A stretch of 64,000 bases of DNA from an uncultured bacterium (lineage in GTDB: Bacteria; Bacillota; Clostridia; Lachnospirales; Lachnospiraceae). Below are positions 63,357-64,000 of the stretch, in pieces. Location of the stretch: positions 1-64,000 of the forward strand of contig CANCXX010000002.1 in NCBI GenBank assembly GCA_947381965.1, written 5' to 3'. A program made the position numbers and the translations under genes. Each line of letters starts with the position of its first letter. The stretch's first letter is position 1. A model generated the notes under the pieces. It saw only the letters and a program-made list of their open reading frames with translations. It did no database searches and was not told the DNA's origin.

Positions 63357-63860
63357 TCAAAAGCTTCTTATTTTGTCGCTGCCATCGTCCTTAGTATTTT
63401 CAATTGACTTTACAATTAAATAATATCCGTAGTCAGCGTTAACCTGCACATACACCCGGTCGCCTGCTTTATGTCCCATAAGCGCTTTGCCAATGGGTGA
63501 TTCAATGCTCACAAGTCCTTCCAGAGAATTTCCGCGCATAGTCGTAACAATTTTATATTTTTCAATGGAACCGTCTTCCTCAAATTCTACTTCCACTGTA
63601 TTATTCATACCTATTTCATCTTCGCTGGAATCATCCGGTATTACCTGGGCAGTCTTAATCATTTTCTCCAGAAAACGGATACGGCTCTCATTTTTATTTT
63701 TTTCTCTTTTTGCAGCATAGTATTCAAAGTTTTCGCTTAAATCGCCCTGGGCCCTGGCTTCCTTTACTGACTCAAGCAGCCTTGGACGGATTACCAGCTT
63801 TCTTTCCTCTATTTCTGCCTCCATAGCGTCAATATCTTTCTGTGTTAACTGATTAAACAT
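63357..63860 (-). CDS. greA: Transcription elongation factor GreA
   Basis: A 167-aa GreA. The N-terminal coiled coil includes the EARAQGDLSENFEYYAAKR tip with the acidic residues that stimulate transcript cleavage. The C-terminal domain (GLVSIESPIGKALMGHKAGD) binds RNA polymerase. It rescues backtracked RNA polymerase. The downstream SASP gene is separated by 184 bases and a hairpin. Confidence 0.93.
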   Translation of the reverse strand: MFNQLTQKDIDAMEAEIEERKLVIRPRLLESVKEARAQGDLSENFEYYAAKREKNKNESRIRFLEKMIKTAQVIPDDSSEDEIGMNNTVEVEFEEDGSIEKYKIVTTMRGNSLEGLVSIESPIGKALMGHKAGDRVYVQVNADYGYYLIVKSIENTKDDGSDKIRSF

Positions 63861-63893
63861 TTCCTGCCAGTTCCTTTCTCTTTTATGTTTCTT

Positions 63894-64000
63894 TTACCGG
63901 AAACTGTTTCCAATCCCCATGCCGCCTGCTTCTAGCTGGACAGTAACAAGTTTTCTGCAAAGATACTGAATCAGATCCTTCCGGGTTATCAGCCCGATAA
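63894..64000 (-). CDS. C-terminus of a CBS-domain protein (partial)
   Basis: The frame enters from the right edge and stops at TAA 63894-63896. It encodes IGLITRKDLIQYLCRKL and a short tail; the GLITRKDLI segment is typical of the last strand and helix of a CBS domain. It may end a chloride channel or similar CBS-bearing protein; the remainder is outside the window. Confidence 0.6.
   Translation of the reverse strand, partial: IGLITRKDLIQYLCRKLVTVQLEAGGMGIGNSFR

Noticed and set aside
1-64000. tRNA or rRNA genes, CRISPR arrays or a replication origin
   Set aside because: None was recognised by eye on either strand; a dedicated search could still find a tRNA.

Overview
The window reads as a chromosomal segment of a spore-forming, flagellated member of the Clostridia, most likely a Lachnospiraceae. 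The reasons are the tig-clpP-clpX-lon-ysxC order, an alpha/beta-type small acid-soluble spore protein next to greA, a flagellin carrying an inserted protease domain (flagellinolysin), strong AGGAGG-type ribosome binding sites and moderate GC. No database search was possible. Names come from motifs and gene context. Nearly every gene is on the minus strand; the exceptions are a NUDIX hydrolase, a MerR-type regulator and an ECF-transporter-like membrane protein.

Layout, left to right. 0.3-7.3 kb: remnants at the edge, a GH31 glycosidase, a GLUG/LysM surface protein, and small metabolic genes (YCII, ferritin-like, YfcE-type phosphatase, DUF362). 7.4-10.8 kb: a GHKL sensor kinase, a 62-aa membrane protein, a SleB-type hydrolase and a LytTR response regulator. 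10.9-21.7 kb: a MoxR ATPase / DUF5682 / VWA / SWIM / small helical protein / DUF4132 cluster that matches the enterobacterial yehL-yehM-yehP-yehQ-yehI set. 22.3-23.7 kb: NUDIX, a ParE/RelE-type toxin-antitoxin pair and a broken hexapeptide acyltransferase. 23.7-38.6 kb: one long surface-polymer operon. 38.6-40.5 kb: a TnpB-family protein whose RuvC catalytic residues all appear to be lost, with a possible guide-RNA region and repeated palindromic sites upstream. 40.7-44.2 kb: an overlapping KaiC-like ATPase / HD hydrolase pair. 44.4-50 kb: a YesN-type regulator, an aldose epimerase and the flagellinolysin with two small neighbours. 50.4-64 kb: a MerR regulator and then housekeeping genes (truA, ysxC, lon, clpX, clpP, tig, SASP, greA).

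The best candidate for an undescribed system is the 23.7-38.6 kb operon. It encodes a complete 2-oxoacid dehydrogenase E1alpha/E1beta/E3 set plus its own lipoate ligase. The lipoylated component lacks a normal E2 catalytic domain. Instead, lipoyl and subunit-binding domains are fused to a NeuD/PglD-like left-handed beta-helix acyltransferase. The same operon has a LicC-like cytidylyltransferase fused to a CobD-like PLP enzyme, a LicD-family transferase, an NRPS-type adenylation enzyme, a carrier protein, a GNAT, a CDP-glycerol glycerophosphotransferase-like enzyme and a CBS-methyltransferase fusion. I infer a pathway that makes and installs an acylated amino-alcohol phosphate (or similar) decoration on a surface glycan, with acyl groups possibly passed directly from the lipoyl arm.

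A second strong signal is a family of 104-110 bp structured repeats. They occur as tandem pairs directly upstream of the Shine-Dalgarno sequence of three unrelated genes (GH31, DUF4132, MerR regulator). Their outer and inner stems differ in sequence between loci but keep their pairing, so they look like a covarying 5'-UTR RNA element. Palindromic insertions (a 242-bp element with a 15-bp flanking duplication, and CTAG-ended palindromes placed on stop codons) add to a repeat-rich, accessory picture.
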